Source: Thiobius zoothamnicola (lineage in GTDB: Bacteria > Pseudomonadota > Gammaproteobacteria > Chromatiales > Chromatiaceae). Taken from it: DNA of 64,000 nucleotides. The translations under genes and the position numbers were made by a program. The stretch is taken from contig OY782758.1 of NCBI GenBank assembly GCA_963678215.1, positions 1,736,001 through 1,800,000 on the forward strand, written 5' to 3'. The notes beneath the pieces were generated by a model that was given only the letters and a program-made list of their open reading frames with translations, did not search any database and was not told where the DNA came from. How positions within the stretch are numbered: the first letter of the stretch is position 1; each line of letters opens with the position of its first letter. This document shows, piece by piece, positions 1 through 7,356 of this stretch.

Positions 1-1033
1 GTTGCCTAGCTATTACGTCATCAAGCCCGTTCAGGATATCCGAGTTAATGAGTTCTCCATGATTAACCTCATATGGATTCCTCAATTCCTCGGTACCTTT
101 GAAGACATGCCTGACAGGAAGATCAAACTTGGTCGCAAATCTGAAATCCCTCTCATCGGATGAAGGGACCGCCATGATGGCACCAGTTCCGTATTCCGGT
201 AACACATAATCCGCAATCCAAATCGGTATTTTTGTCTGTGTCAACGGATGAACGGCATAGGTGCCAAGAAACACCCCTGAGACATAGCTTACTTCAGCCT
301 GCCGTTGCCGCTCACTACGCTTCTGGACGGATCGGATGTAGTCATTGACGACCTCATGCTGGATATTTGATGTTAGGGACTCTACGCGTTCATGCTCCGG
401 TGCAAGAACGAGGAATGTACAGCCAAAAAGTGTATCCGGGCGTGTTGTGTAGATACGTACAGGCTCTTGTGTATCATGCTGAGAGATTGGGAAATCAACT
501 TCGCAACCGACCGACTTGCCAATCCAGTTGCGTTGCATTTCTTTGAGATGCTCTGGCCACAGTAGATTGTCGAGATTACCGAGCAGTCGGTCAGCATAGG
601 CAGTTATACGCAGCATCCATTGCTTCATGGTGCGCTTCTCGACGGAGTGACCGCCGCGTTCGGAGAAGCCATCCTTGATTTCGTCGTTGGCGAGAACCGT
701 GCCAAGAGTCGGACACCAGTTGACCTGAGAGTCTGCGCGATAAGCTAGCCTGAAATGCATGAGATAATCTGACTGCTCAAACTCCGACATCGCACGCCAT
801 TCTGACGCAGTAAGCGCTTCAACTTCTCCTGAGCTAGCAGCATCAATGCCTTCTTTGCCTTCAGTCTCAAGGATTGCTACCAATTCGTCGATTGGCCTAG
901 CTTTATTTGCACAATTGTCATACCAGCTATTGAAAAGCTGCAGAAATATCCATTGCGTCCACTTATAGTAGGTCTTATCACTCGTACAGAAGCTTCTTTC
1001 CAGATCGTAGCTGAATCCGATTTTTGCAAGTTG
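1..1033 (-). pseudogene. leuS: leucyl-tRNA synthetase fragment, Bacteroidota-type, 5' end lost
   Basis: An open frame of about 344 codons runs off the left window edge and encodes the middle of a class I leucyl-tRNA synthetase. It starts abruptly at QLAKIGFSYD, which in full enzymes lies some 110 residues in, so the HIGH-motif part of the Rossmann fold is missing. The editing domain is recognisable: TTRPDTLFG, then GTGAIMAVPSSDERDF. The stretches YYKWTQWIFLQLFNSWYD, VNWCPTLGTVLANDEI and RNWIGKSVG match my memory of Bacteroidota LeuRS, not the usual gammaproteobacterial enzyme. The break coincides with the left end of an IS3 element. No stop or frameshift interrupts what remains. Without its N-terminus the protein cannot activate leucine, so I call it a remnant; a chimeric contig joined at the IS is the alternative. 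Confidence 0.85.
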
Positions 1034-1098
1034 TAGTGGTCTAATAATTTCGTACTACTTGATGGGATAATTGACTGTCAGTATAGACGAGGTTAGAA

Positions 1099-1398
1099 AT
1101 GACAAAAAAACATTACCCCGCAGAATTTAAACAAGAAGCGGCGAGCTTAGTATTGGATCAGGGTTACACGCGTAAAGCGGCTTGTGAAGCGATGGGTGTT
1201 GGCAAGACAGCCTTAGATCGTTGGATTAAACAACTCCGCACCGAACGTGCTGGTGAGACGCCAGAAAAAGCCCAGGCGATCACCGCAACGCAACGCGAAA
1301 TCCAAGCCCTCAAAGCCCAAGTGAAACGCTTGGAGCGGGAGAAAGCCATTTTAAAAAAGGCTACAGCGCGCTTGATGTCGGAAACGCACAGCCTATAA
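1099..1398 (+). CDS. IS3-family transposase OrfA
   Basis: A 99-residue helix-turn-helix protein that forms the DNA-binding half of the OrfAB transposase. The N-terminus MTKKHYPAEFKQEAASLV and the segment TRKAACEAMGVGKTALDRW are typical of the Tnp_1/HTH family. The C-terminal third (QALKAQVKRLEREKAILKK) is the leucine-zipper coiled coil used for multimerisation. The ATG follows a GAGG at suitable spacing. OrfA looks complete, but its partner orfB is truncated just downstream. Confidence 0.85.
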   Translation: MTKKHYPAEFKQEAASLVLDQGYTRKAACEAMGVGKTALDRWIKQLRTERAGETPEKAQAITATQREIQALKAQVKRLEREKAILKKATARLMSETHSL

Positions 1399-1412
1399 AG
1401 CTGGTCGACAAC

Positions 1413-1601
1413 TTGAGCGTAGAAGGCTATTCCAAGCGTGAACTGTTAAGCCTTTTTGGGGTGCCACACAGTACTTACTACCGTTATCAACGCCGTAAAA
1501 GTAGCGTAAATAAAGCGCGAGAGCGCTTGAGAGATAAAGTAATTCAATTACACGAAGCTAGCCGACAAGCGGCAGGCAGCCGAACGATCAGTGGTCAGTA
1601 A
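1413..1601 (+). pseudogene. IS3-family transposase OrfB, truncated after about 60 codons
   Basis: The reading frame contains YSKRELLSLFGVPHSTYYRY and the following basic helix, which is the HTH_21-like N-terminus of IS3 OrfB. It stops at a TAA at 1599-1601 where the rve integrase core with its DDE triad should follow. The sequence after the break shows no similarity I can recognise to the missing part, so the gene was cut by insertion or deletion. In intact elements OrfB is made by -1 frameshifting from orfA. Confidence 0.75.
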
Positions 1602-1603
1602 CC

Positions 1604-1682
1604 ATCTCCCCGGCAAAGCCGGGGGCTTTCATTTATGAACCGCTCAAAGCGGATAGTTAATTGCGCCACCTAAAGGTGGCAA
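1604..1682. repeat. cluster of three short hairpins, possible IS200/IS605-type end
   Basis: Three stem-loops lie in under 80 bp. They are CCCCGGC-AAA-GCCGGGG (1608-1624), CCGCT-CAA-AGCGG (1640-1652) and GCCACC-TAAA-GGTGGC (1665-1680). Small A-rich loops on perfect stems are usual for ends of IS200/IS605 elements and for REP/RAYT sequences. No tnpA or tnpB is present here, so this would be only an end or a deletion scar. It abuts the broken orfB exactly. Confidence 0.4.
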
Positions 1683-1881
1683 GCACTATTACCGGATTTC
1701 TCTTTGCGATTGAAAGCAACCGCACGGTTTCGTTGGAGAAAGGTTGCCTGGACACAAGTGCAGCAACTGGAGATTGCCAATATCGGCCTGAAGGTTTGGT
1801 TACGCGATTTCGGCGAGGTAAAATCGTTGCATCCGATTGATACTTGGCCCCTTGGGGAAGGGTTATTCATTGGCATCCAGA

Positions 1882-4083
1882 TCACACAATACGATGGACA
1901 TCCGATACATCAGGAATTTGCGCCAATCGCTCAATCACCCGACTCAGCTCCGCCATATGGCGCACTTCCAAGGTCATGCGCATATGGGTTTGTGTCTTTT
2001 GCGCGTTTGACCGCGACTGTACGCCGAGCACCTCAACCTGGGCTTGGGTCAATACCGAAGAAACATCATTCAGCAGGCCATGGCGATCCGCTGCCTTCAC
2101 TTGTAAATCCACTAAAAAACCCGCATCTGAACGTTGTTCGCTCCAGTTGACTTCCAACAAACGTTCTGGCTGTGCTGTACCTAATTTGCGGATCATCCGG
2201 CAATCCTGGCGATGCACGGTGACGCCCCGGCCTTTGGTGATATAACCAATGATGGGATCATTTGGCACGGGCTTACAGCAACGTGCCATCTGAGTCAGTA
2301 AGTCGCTGATACCGGCGACCACCACTTGTCTGCTTGCGTCATTGCCGCCGTTGGGTTGGCGCGGTGTTTTACGCAAAGCGGGTTGATCTATCTCAGTGAA
2401 AGGCGGCGCAGATTGGTTGGGTTCATCAATATGCAGCACCTGGATAGCGGATAAATCACCGCGTCCTAATGCCGCCAGTAATTCATCATCCTGGCGATAT
2501 TTCATGGCGTGCGCCAGTTTGGTGATGTCTGGCTTGGGCAAACCGAGGCGTCTGATCTCACGCTCCAATATTTGTTTGCCGGTTTGCACATGCTGGCCGT
2601 ACTGTTGTTGTTTGAACCATTGGCGGATGCGATTCAACGCCTTGCTGGTGTTAACATAACCAGCTTGTGCATTCAACCAATCCCGGCTGGGGCCTCCTTG
2701 CTTTGCGGTGAGAATTTCAACCTGCTGGCCGCTACGCAGTTTTTTCGATAATGGGACAATCCGTCCATCCACTTTAGCGCCACGGCAACGATGGCCGACA
2801 TCGGAATGGATCGCGTAAGCGAAATCAACCGGCGTTGCGCCGACCGGTAAATCCACAACTTTGCTTTGCGGCGACAATACATAAATGCGTCGGGCGGTGA
2901 AGTCATCTTCAACCTCCAAAGTGGATTGGGCGCGCTCAGGTTCCTCTAACCAACGCCGCAGCCAGATAATTCGTCTTTCCAATTCACCATCCTGCTCACG
3001 ACATTCTTTATAGCGCCAATGCGCGGCCACGCCACGCTCCGCCTGTTCATGCATGGCGTGAGTCCGTATCTGGATTTCCAGTGGCTTGCCGTCTTCCCCA
3101 ATCACGGCGGTATGTAGTGACTGATAGCCATTGGGTTTGGGACGGGCGATATAATCATCAAATTCACCGGGGATTGGTCGCCAGGTTGCGTGGGCCAAAC
3201 CCAATGTTTCGTAACATTGGGTGATCCCATCCACCAGAACGCGTACCGCGCGAACATCCAAAACCTGTTCGAAATCCAGATGTTTACGCTGCATTTTCAG
3301 CCAGATACTGAAAATATGCTTCGGACGGCCAGCCACTTGAGTGGAAATACCGCGTGATTGGCAAAGCTTTTCCAAGCGTTGAATGGTATCCGTGATGAAG
3401 GCTTCGCGCTCACGCCGCTTGGCGGCCAGTTTATCTACCAGATGTTGGTAAACATCAGGCTGCAAATAACGCAGGCTCAAATCCTCAAGTTCCCATTTCA
3501 ACTGCCAAATGCCCAGGCGGTTAGCCAAAGGGGCATGCACCGATTGAGTTTCGTTGGCGAGGATTTTACGTAATTCGGCAGGCACCCGACTAAGGTTTCG
3601 CATCAAACGCAGGCGTTTCGCTAACAGTAACAAGATCGCGCGGACGTCATCTGCGACCGCCAATAACAAGCGGCGCAGTTTCTCAGTATCTTGCGTTTCA
3701 ACCTGAGCACCGCTGGCGGACAATTCACGGATTTTACTGACCTGCTGTACCAGGCGCAGAACAGATTCGCCAAAGGTTTGCGCCAATTGGCGGGGATCAA
3801 AATCCGCCAGTTTCGGCTGCTCTGACAACAAAGCGGCGAGCAAGGTGTCAGTATCCATTTTCAAGCGATTCAGGATGTCTGCCGTGTGCAGCAAAGCCAG
3901 CAGATTCTCCATACCATCCAGTTGAACCCGGTCTTTTTGCGTGGTTTGAATCCAGTGAACGGCGGTTTGCAGCCGAGCCATATCCGCTGAGCTGCGCTGC
4001 TTAGCCAAATCATCCAGCCAGGTACGGATTTGTGGTGCGGATATTACGCCGGATTTGGGAAGAGTCGTGTCTGTCGCTACCAA
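1882..4083 (-). CDS. relA: GTP pyrophosphokinase RelA, (p)ppGpp synthetase
   Basis: A 733-residue ribosome-associated alarmone synthetase of the stringent response, close to the 744 residues of the E. coli enzyme. The N-terminal hydrolase-like region lacks the HD pair (TLLAALLSEQ where SpoT has HD), as in true RelA. The synthetase domain, roughly residues 240-360, shows FDVRAVR-like VLDVRAVRVLVDG, RPKPNGYQSLHTAV and LEIQIRTHAMHEQAERG. A TGS domain (RRIYVLSPQSKVVDLPVG) starts near residue 400, and a C-terminal ACT domain (FLVDLQVKAADRHGLLNDV) starts near 655. It is monofunctional by inference. It is transcribed alone; rhlE lies upstream on the same strand with a 144-bp gap. Confidence 0.95.
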   Translation of the reverse strand: MVATDTTLPKSGVISAPQIRTWLDDLAKQRSSADMARLQTAVHWIQTTQKDRVQLDGMENLLALLHTADILNRLKMDTDTLLAALLSEQPKLADFDPRQLAQTFGESVLRLVQQVSKIRELSASGAQVETQDTEKLRRLLLAVADDVRAILLLLAKRLRLMRNLSRVPAELRKILANETQSVHAPLANRLGIWQLKWELEDLSLRYLQPDVYQHLVDKLAAKRREREAFITDTIQRLEKLCQSRGISTQVAGRPKHIFSIWLKMQRKHLDFEQVLDVRAVRVLVDGITQCYETLGLAHATWRPIPGEFDDYIARPKPNGYQSLHTAVIGEDGKPLEIQIRTHAMHEQAERGVAAHWRYKECREQDGELERRIIWLRRWLEEPERAQSTLEVEDDFTARRIYVLSPQSKVVDLPVGATPVDFAYAIHSDVGHRCRGAKVDGRIVPLSKKLRSGQQVEILTAKQGGPSRDWLNAQAGYVNTSKALNRIRQWFKQQQYGQHVQTGKQILEREIRRLGLPKPDITKLAHAMKYRQDDELLAALGRGDLSAIQVLHIDEPNQSAPPFTEIDQPALRKTPRQPNGGNDASRQVVVAGISDLLTQMARCCKPVPNDPIIGYITKGRGVTVHRQDCRMIRKLGTAQPERLLEVNWSEQRSDAGFLVDLQVKAADRHGLLNDVSSVLTQAQVEVLGVQSRSNAQKTQTHMRMTLEVRHMAELSRVIERLAQIPDVSDVHRIV

Positions 4084-4203
4084 ATTCGTTTATTCAGTCA
4101 AGCGGCTGCAAGATAACCTGAGCCTTCAATTGATTGACTGATCATAATGCATATTCGGCGTAGACAGTAAAACTCAACGGTTAAATTTTTTTGGGATTTA
4201 TTT

Positions 4204-4217
4204 CCCCGAATCCGGGG
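4204..4217 (-). terminator. weak hairpin after rhlE
   Basis: A 5-bp GC stem with a 4-nt loop (CCCCG-AATC-CGGGG) lies 11 bp past the rhlE stop codon. It is not followed by a clean U-tract on the rhlE strand, so it may be a weak terminator or an mRNA end stabiliser. Confidence 0.3.
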
Positions 4218-4227
4218 TTTACGTCAC

Positions 4228-5550
4228 CTATGCCGCGTGCGGTTGCCGTTTTCTCGATTTATTTTGAACAGTCCGTCCTTGATGGGAAGCGGTTTTGTTT
4301 TTATTCCGTATTGCATGGCGTTTTTGTTGAGAAGGCGCATTGTTACTTTGCGGTTTTCGCTGTTGTTTTCTTTTCCCTTTGATGATGGGTTCCGCCTTGA
4401 TGGATGGATCCGGTTCGTATCCAGGCAACACGACCTGTTCAATATCCTGTTTTAACAATTTCTCAATATCATTGAGCAATTTGTATTCATCAACACAAAC
4501 CAGTGAGATCGCCTGCCCTTCTTTGCCTGCCCGTCCGGTACGTCCTATACGATGAACGTAATCTTCCGCCACATTGGGCAATTCAAAATTCACAACATGT
4601 GGTAAATGATCAATATCGATGCCGCGCGCGGCAATATCCGTGGCGACTAAAACCCGCACTTTACCTGCTTTGAAATCCGCCAGCGCTCGCGTGCGCGCTC
4701 CCTGAGATTTATTGCCATGAATAGCAGCGGCTGACAGCCCATCTTTGCACAGTTGTTCGGATAGGCGGTTGGCCCCATGTTTAGTGCGGGTGAACACCAG
4801 CACCTGCTGCCAGTTATTGCGGCCAATCATGTGCGAAAGTAATTCACGTTTACGATTGCGGTCAACCGGATGAATAATTTGCGAAATGCGTTCTGCAGCT
4901 GTATTGCGGCGCGCCACTTCGATCTGCGCTGGATCGCGTAAAATACCATCCGCCAGTTGTTTGATATTGTTGGAGAAAGTGGCCGAGAACATTAAATTCT
5001 GGCGCTGTGGCGGTAATAGCGCGAGTATTTTGCGGATATCGTGAATAAAGCCCATATCCAACATACGATCAGCTTCATCCATGACCAAAATTTCAATCTG
5101 TGACAGATCGACAGCATGCCGTTGAGTCAGATCGAGCAAGCGTCCCGGTGTGGCGACCAGGATATCCACGCCGCGTTGCAGCTTATGTATTTGCGCATTG
5201 ATATTCACGCCGCCAAACGCGACCTGCGTGCGCAATGGGACATATTCGCCATAGGTTCTAATGCTGTCAGATACTTGCGCCGCAAGTTCACGCGTAGGCG
5301 CCAGAATCAATCCGCGTATAGGTAATCGTGATTTTTTGCGACGTGGTTTGGCTTCTAAACTCAGGCGTTGCAGTAATGGCAGGGTAAAGCACGCCGTTTT
5401 TCCCGTACCGGTTTGCGCGTTGGCCATGATGTCGCGCCCTTGCAAAATCACAGGTATTGCTTGCGATTGAATGGGAGTGGCTTGGGAATAGCCTTTTTTA
5501 TGTACGGCACGCAGAATATTGGTGGATAAACCAAGGTTCTCAAAAGACAT
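4228..5550 (-). CDS. rhlE: DEAD-box ATP-dependent RNA helicase, RhlE-like
   Basis: A cytoplasmic RNA helicase of 440 residues. It has the Q motif (GYSQATPIQSQAIP), motif I AQTGTGKT, Ia PTRELAAQ, motif II DEAD (VMDEADRMLDMGF), motif III SAT, motif V ATDIAARGID and motif VI HRIGRTGR. The C-terminal 60 residues are a basic, low-complexity tail typical of RhlE, used for RNA contact. The longer frame back to 5652 has no family similarity, so I start at MSFENLGLS, where alignments of the family begin. A hairpin in the leader overlaps the putative Shine-Dalgarno. Roles in ribosome maturation and RNA turnover are known for RhlE; which applies here is not shown. Confidence 0.93.
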   Translation of the reverse strand: MSFENLGLSTNILRAVHKKGYSQATPIQSQAIPVILQGRDIMANAQTGTGKTACFTLPLLQRLSLEAKPRRKKSRLPIRGLILAPTRELAAQVSDSIRTYGEYVPLRTQVAFGGVNINAQIHKLQRGVDILVATPGRLLDLTQRHAVDLSQIEILVMDEADRMLDMGFIHDIRKILALLPPQRQNLMFSATFSNNIKQLADGILRDPAQIEVARRNTAAERISQIIHPVDRNRKRELLSHMIGRNNWQQVLVFTRTKHGANRLSEQLCKDGLSAAAIHGNKSQGARTRALADFKAGKVRVLVATDIAARGIDIDHLPHVVNFELPNVAEDYVHRIGRTGRAGKEGQAISLVCVDEYKLLNDIEKLLKQDIEQVVLPGYEPDPSIKAEPIIKGKRKQQRKPQSNNAPSQQKRHAIRNKNKTASHQGRTVQNKSRKRQPHAA

Positions 5551-5562
5551 GTGAAATATGCT

Positions 5563-5600
5563 CCGAACCAGTCTGCTCAATCTCAATGAAACTGGTTCGG
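5563..5600 (-). promoter_or_regulatory. rhlE leader hairpin masking the ribosome binding site
   Basis: A perfect 10-bp inverted repeat (CCGAACCAGT / ACTGGTTCGG) with an 18-nt loop lies 12 bp upstream of the rhlE ATG. The 3' arm ends in CGG and continues AG, so the likely GGAG is partly inside the stem. This suggests control of helicase translation by RNA folding, for example by temperature or by the helicase itself; that is inference. Confidence 0.5.
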
Positions 5601-5904
5601 CCCAGACAGGAAATTGTGTTAATGAAATAGTAAAGAGAGGGAAATGGATCAACTTACCAACGACCCGTATGGTCTGACGCCGACCGATGAACGCCGTAGG
5701 CGCGCGATTCTAACAGGATACTCACCGCTGGCGTAAAATAATTCAGAATATTGAAATGAGCGGATCAAACGGTGATTTCATCCAAAAACAATTCATCCCC
5801 TATCCTGAGTGGATGATGTTTGGCGCGTAAAGGAAACAGCATGCCAAAGCTGGTTGGTTAATGTCTGAGTGTTAACGCAAATGTGGCGATGGGGTTTGCC
5901 GGGT
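5601..5904. other. intergenic stretch, no gene recognised
   Basis: Between the rhlE leader and the small exported protein I see no credible reading frame, RNA gene or terminator. It presumably contains the rhlE promoter, but I could not pick a convincing -35/-10 pair. Confidence 0.4.
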
Positions 5905-6315
5905 TCAGGGCGCGTTTATTCGTGACGGGTATAAAATTTCGTTGCTCATAAATTCCAGCTCATGTCCTTGGATTATCCAAAATTCCAATATCTTGGTGTT
6001 TGGATCAAGGCTTACCGGGTTTTCACCTAATTGGGATACTCGTGCTTTTCCCGTCGAATTTCCAAAAGTCAGCGTTAGTATTTCACCGTTACATGAGTAT
6101 TGGCCTATTAATCGCTTTTCTTCTCTTTTTTCATGTTTTCCGGGAAGCCAAGCTTCATGCCTGAGTTTATAGGCATGACTGTCATTTAAATCCAATTGGA
6201 TAAATATTTCGGAACCGCCGAAGCTGGTGTAAGCGCCTCCAGCAATTTCGCAAGCCGCATAGGTGGATATCGGCGTTGCCATGAATAGGATCAGGACAGT
6301 GTTAAGTAACCTCAT
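5905..6315 (-). CDS. small exported protein, candidate immunity partner
   Basis: A 136-residue protein with a clear signal peptide (MRLLNTVLILFMATPISTYA, cleavage probably before ACEIAGG), so the mature form is periplasmic. The mature part has two cysteines that could form a disulfide. It has a beta-rich pattern (GGAYTSFGGSEIFIQLDL, then GQYSCNGEILTLTFG) resembling small lipocalin-like or NlpE-like folds. I do not recognise a named family. It starts 4 bp after the stop of the LAS peptidase gene, so the two are surely cotranscribed. A signal-less peptidoglycan peptidase followed by a small periplasmic protein is the usual arrangement of effector and immunity genes, which is my inference for its role. 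Confidence 0.7.
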   Translation of the reverse strand: MRLLNTVLILFMATPISTYAACEIAGGAYTSFGGSEIFIQLDLNDSHAYKLRHEAWLPGKHEKREEKRLIGQYSCNGEILTLTFGNSTGKARVSQLGENPVSLDPNTKILEFWIIQGHELEFMSNEILYPSRINAP

Positions 6316-6319
6316 AAGA

Positions 6320-6823
6320 TCAATACTTTTTGACGGTTAATGTTTTGTTCGACAGCGAATGTTTATCTGTTAATCCATTTCCTGCGCCAATCTGGAAATG
6401 CCAATGGTCTTTCTTATATCCTTTGAAATCTTCGTATAGACCATGTGTGAATCCTGCTTTATGGGCAGCTTGTCTTGCTTCTTCGTGACTCAGTTTATTG
6501 AAACTTGATCCTGCAACATCAATCGCCAGATTTTTCCCATGGAAGCTTCCTTTACTGTGCCCCTTGGCTTCTGCTCCGCCAGTAATCAAAACACTTTTTA
6601 AACCTGTTTCATCCGCAAATTTGGTTAATGCTTGTCGTGTTTCGCCACTAGGAAGTTTGGTTCTGAGACCATTCAGTTGAATAATCGTTCCTTGTGGCGT
6701 TTCATAGGCTGGATATAGTTTGTTTTTTGTAACATTTTTTAGTTTTAACGCATTTTGCGTAGTTTCTTTCGATTTCGGCAAATATCCATTCAGATGATTG
6801 AGTTTTGATGTAGTGTCCGTCAT
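6320..6823 (-). CDS. LAS-superfamily peptidase (M15/hedgehog-like), candidate peptidoglycan toxin
   Basis: A 167-residue protein. Residues from about 50 onward resemble Zn2+ D-Ala-D-Ala peptidases of the LAS group: SFHGKNLAIDVAG supplies the S-x-H-...-A-x-D zinc motif (N in place of the usual G), and DHWHFQ supplies the H-x-H. The likely reaction is hydrolysis of a peptide bond in the murein stem or cross-bridge. There is no signal peptide or membrane segment. The N-terminal 45 residues are polar, Lys/Thr/Asn-rich and unrecognised. I start at MTDTTSKLNHL; a longer frame to 6925 would overlap gspG out of frame. It sits where gspH is normally found, just behind gspG, and is followed after 4 bp by an exported protein. 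A phage-type endolysin or housekeeping peptidase is the alternative. Confidence 0.75.
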   Translation of the reverse strand: MTDTTSKLNHLNGYLPKSKETTQNALKLKNVTKNKLYPAYETPQGTIIQLNGLRTKLPSGETRQALTKFADETGLKSVLITGGAEAKGHSKGSFHGKNLAIDVAGSSFNKLSHEEARQAAHKAGFTHGLYEDFKGYKKDHWHFQIGAGNGLTDKHSLSNKTLTVKKY

Positions 6824-6884
6824 TTTCTTATAGGGGCATTTCGAGGTTAATTTTCTGCAGCTTACCGCGCCGTCGTAACTAAAA

Positions 6885-7292
6885 TCAGTCCAGTTCCCAG
6901 TTGCCGATATCTTTATCCGCATCAACGCCGCCCTTCAGGTTATCCGCGCCATAGGTGAAAATATCGATCGGGCCATGCACACCTGGGCTGAGGTAACGGT
7001 ATTTATTGCCCCATGGATCTTTCGGCACGCTTTTGATGTATTTGGGGATCAATACGCTCAGTTCCTGATCGGTTGTCGGATATTTGTAATTGTCCAGTTT
7101 GTATAAGTCCAATGCGGACTGGATGGCGCGAATGTCTTGCTGGACTTTCACCACTCTTGCCTGATCTGGCCGGTCCATCACGCGGGGTACGACCATGGCG
7201 GCTAATACGCCCAGAATCACCACGACCACCATGAGTTCGATCAGGGTGAAACCTTGGACACGGTATTTTCTGTGTAATTGGCCAAACTTCAT
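6885..7292 (-). CDS. gspG: type II secretion major pseudopilin GspG
   Basis: A 135-residue major pseudopilin that builds the T2SS piston. The type IV prepilin site is plain: a short basic leader, then QG|FTLIELMVVVVILGVLAA, with Glu at +5. The C-terminal half has the GspG calcium-loop region (PKDPWGNKYRYLSPG, then FTYGADNLKGG). I chose the ATG that gives an 13-residue leader; the frame extends 14 codons further but those lack homology. It is the last T2SS gene of the operon. Processing requires prepilin peptidase GspO/PilD, which is not in this window. Confidence 0.95.
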   Translation of the reverse strand: MKFGQLHRKYRVQGFTLIELMVVVVILGVLAAMVVPRVMDRPDQARVVKVQQDIRAIQSALDLYKLDNYKYPTTDQELSVLIPKYIKSVPKDPWGNKYRYLSPGVHGPIDIFTYGADNLKGGVDADKDIGNWELD

Positions 7293-7356
7293 TTTTCCGG
7301 TTCCTGCAAAGTGATAAGTTGAGTGAATGATCATTGATGGCGTGATTGGATGGCGA

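Larger units (their letters stand above)
1032..1601 (+). mobile_element. IS3-family insertion sequence remnant, right part missing
   Basis: The element starts near 1032 with TGTAGTGGTCTAATAATTT, a TG-type end as expected for IS3 elements, inside the leuS frame. It contains orfA and the first 60 or so codons of orfB. The catalytic DDE part of orfB and the right inverted repeat are absent; at 1601 the sequence changes to a hairpin-rich stretch. It therefore cannot transpose by itself. Confidence 0.7.

Noticed and set aside
1704..2150. 148-codon plus-strand frame beginning with TTG
   Set aside because: Most of it is antisense to relA and the start is weak; only the part before 1882 is worth a search.
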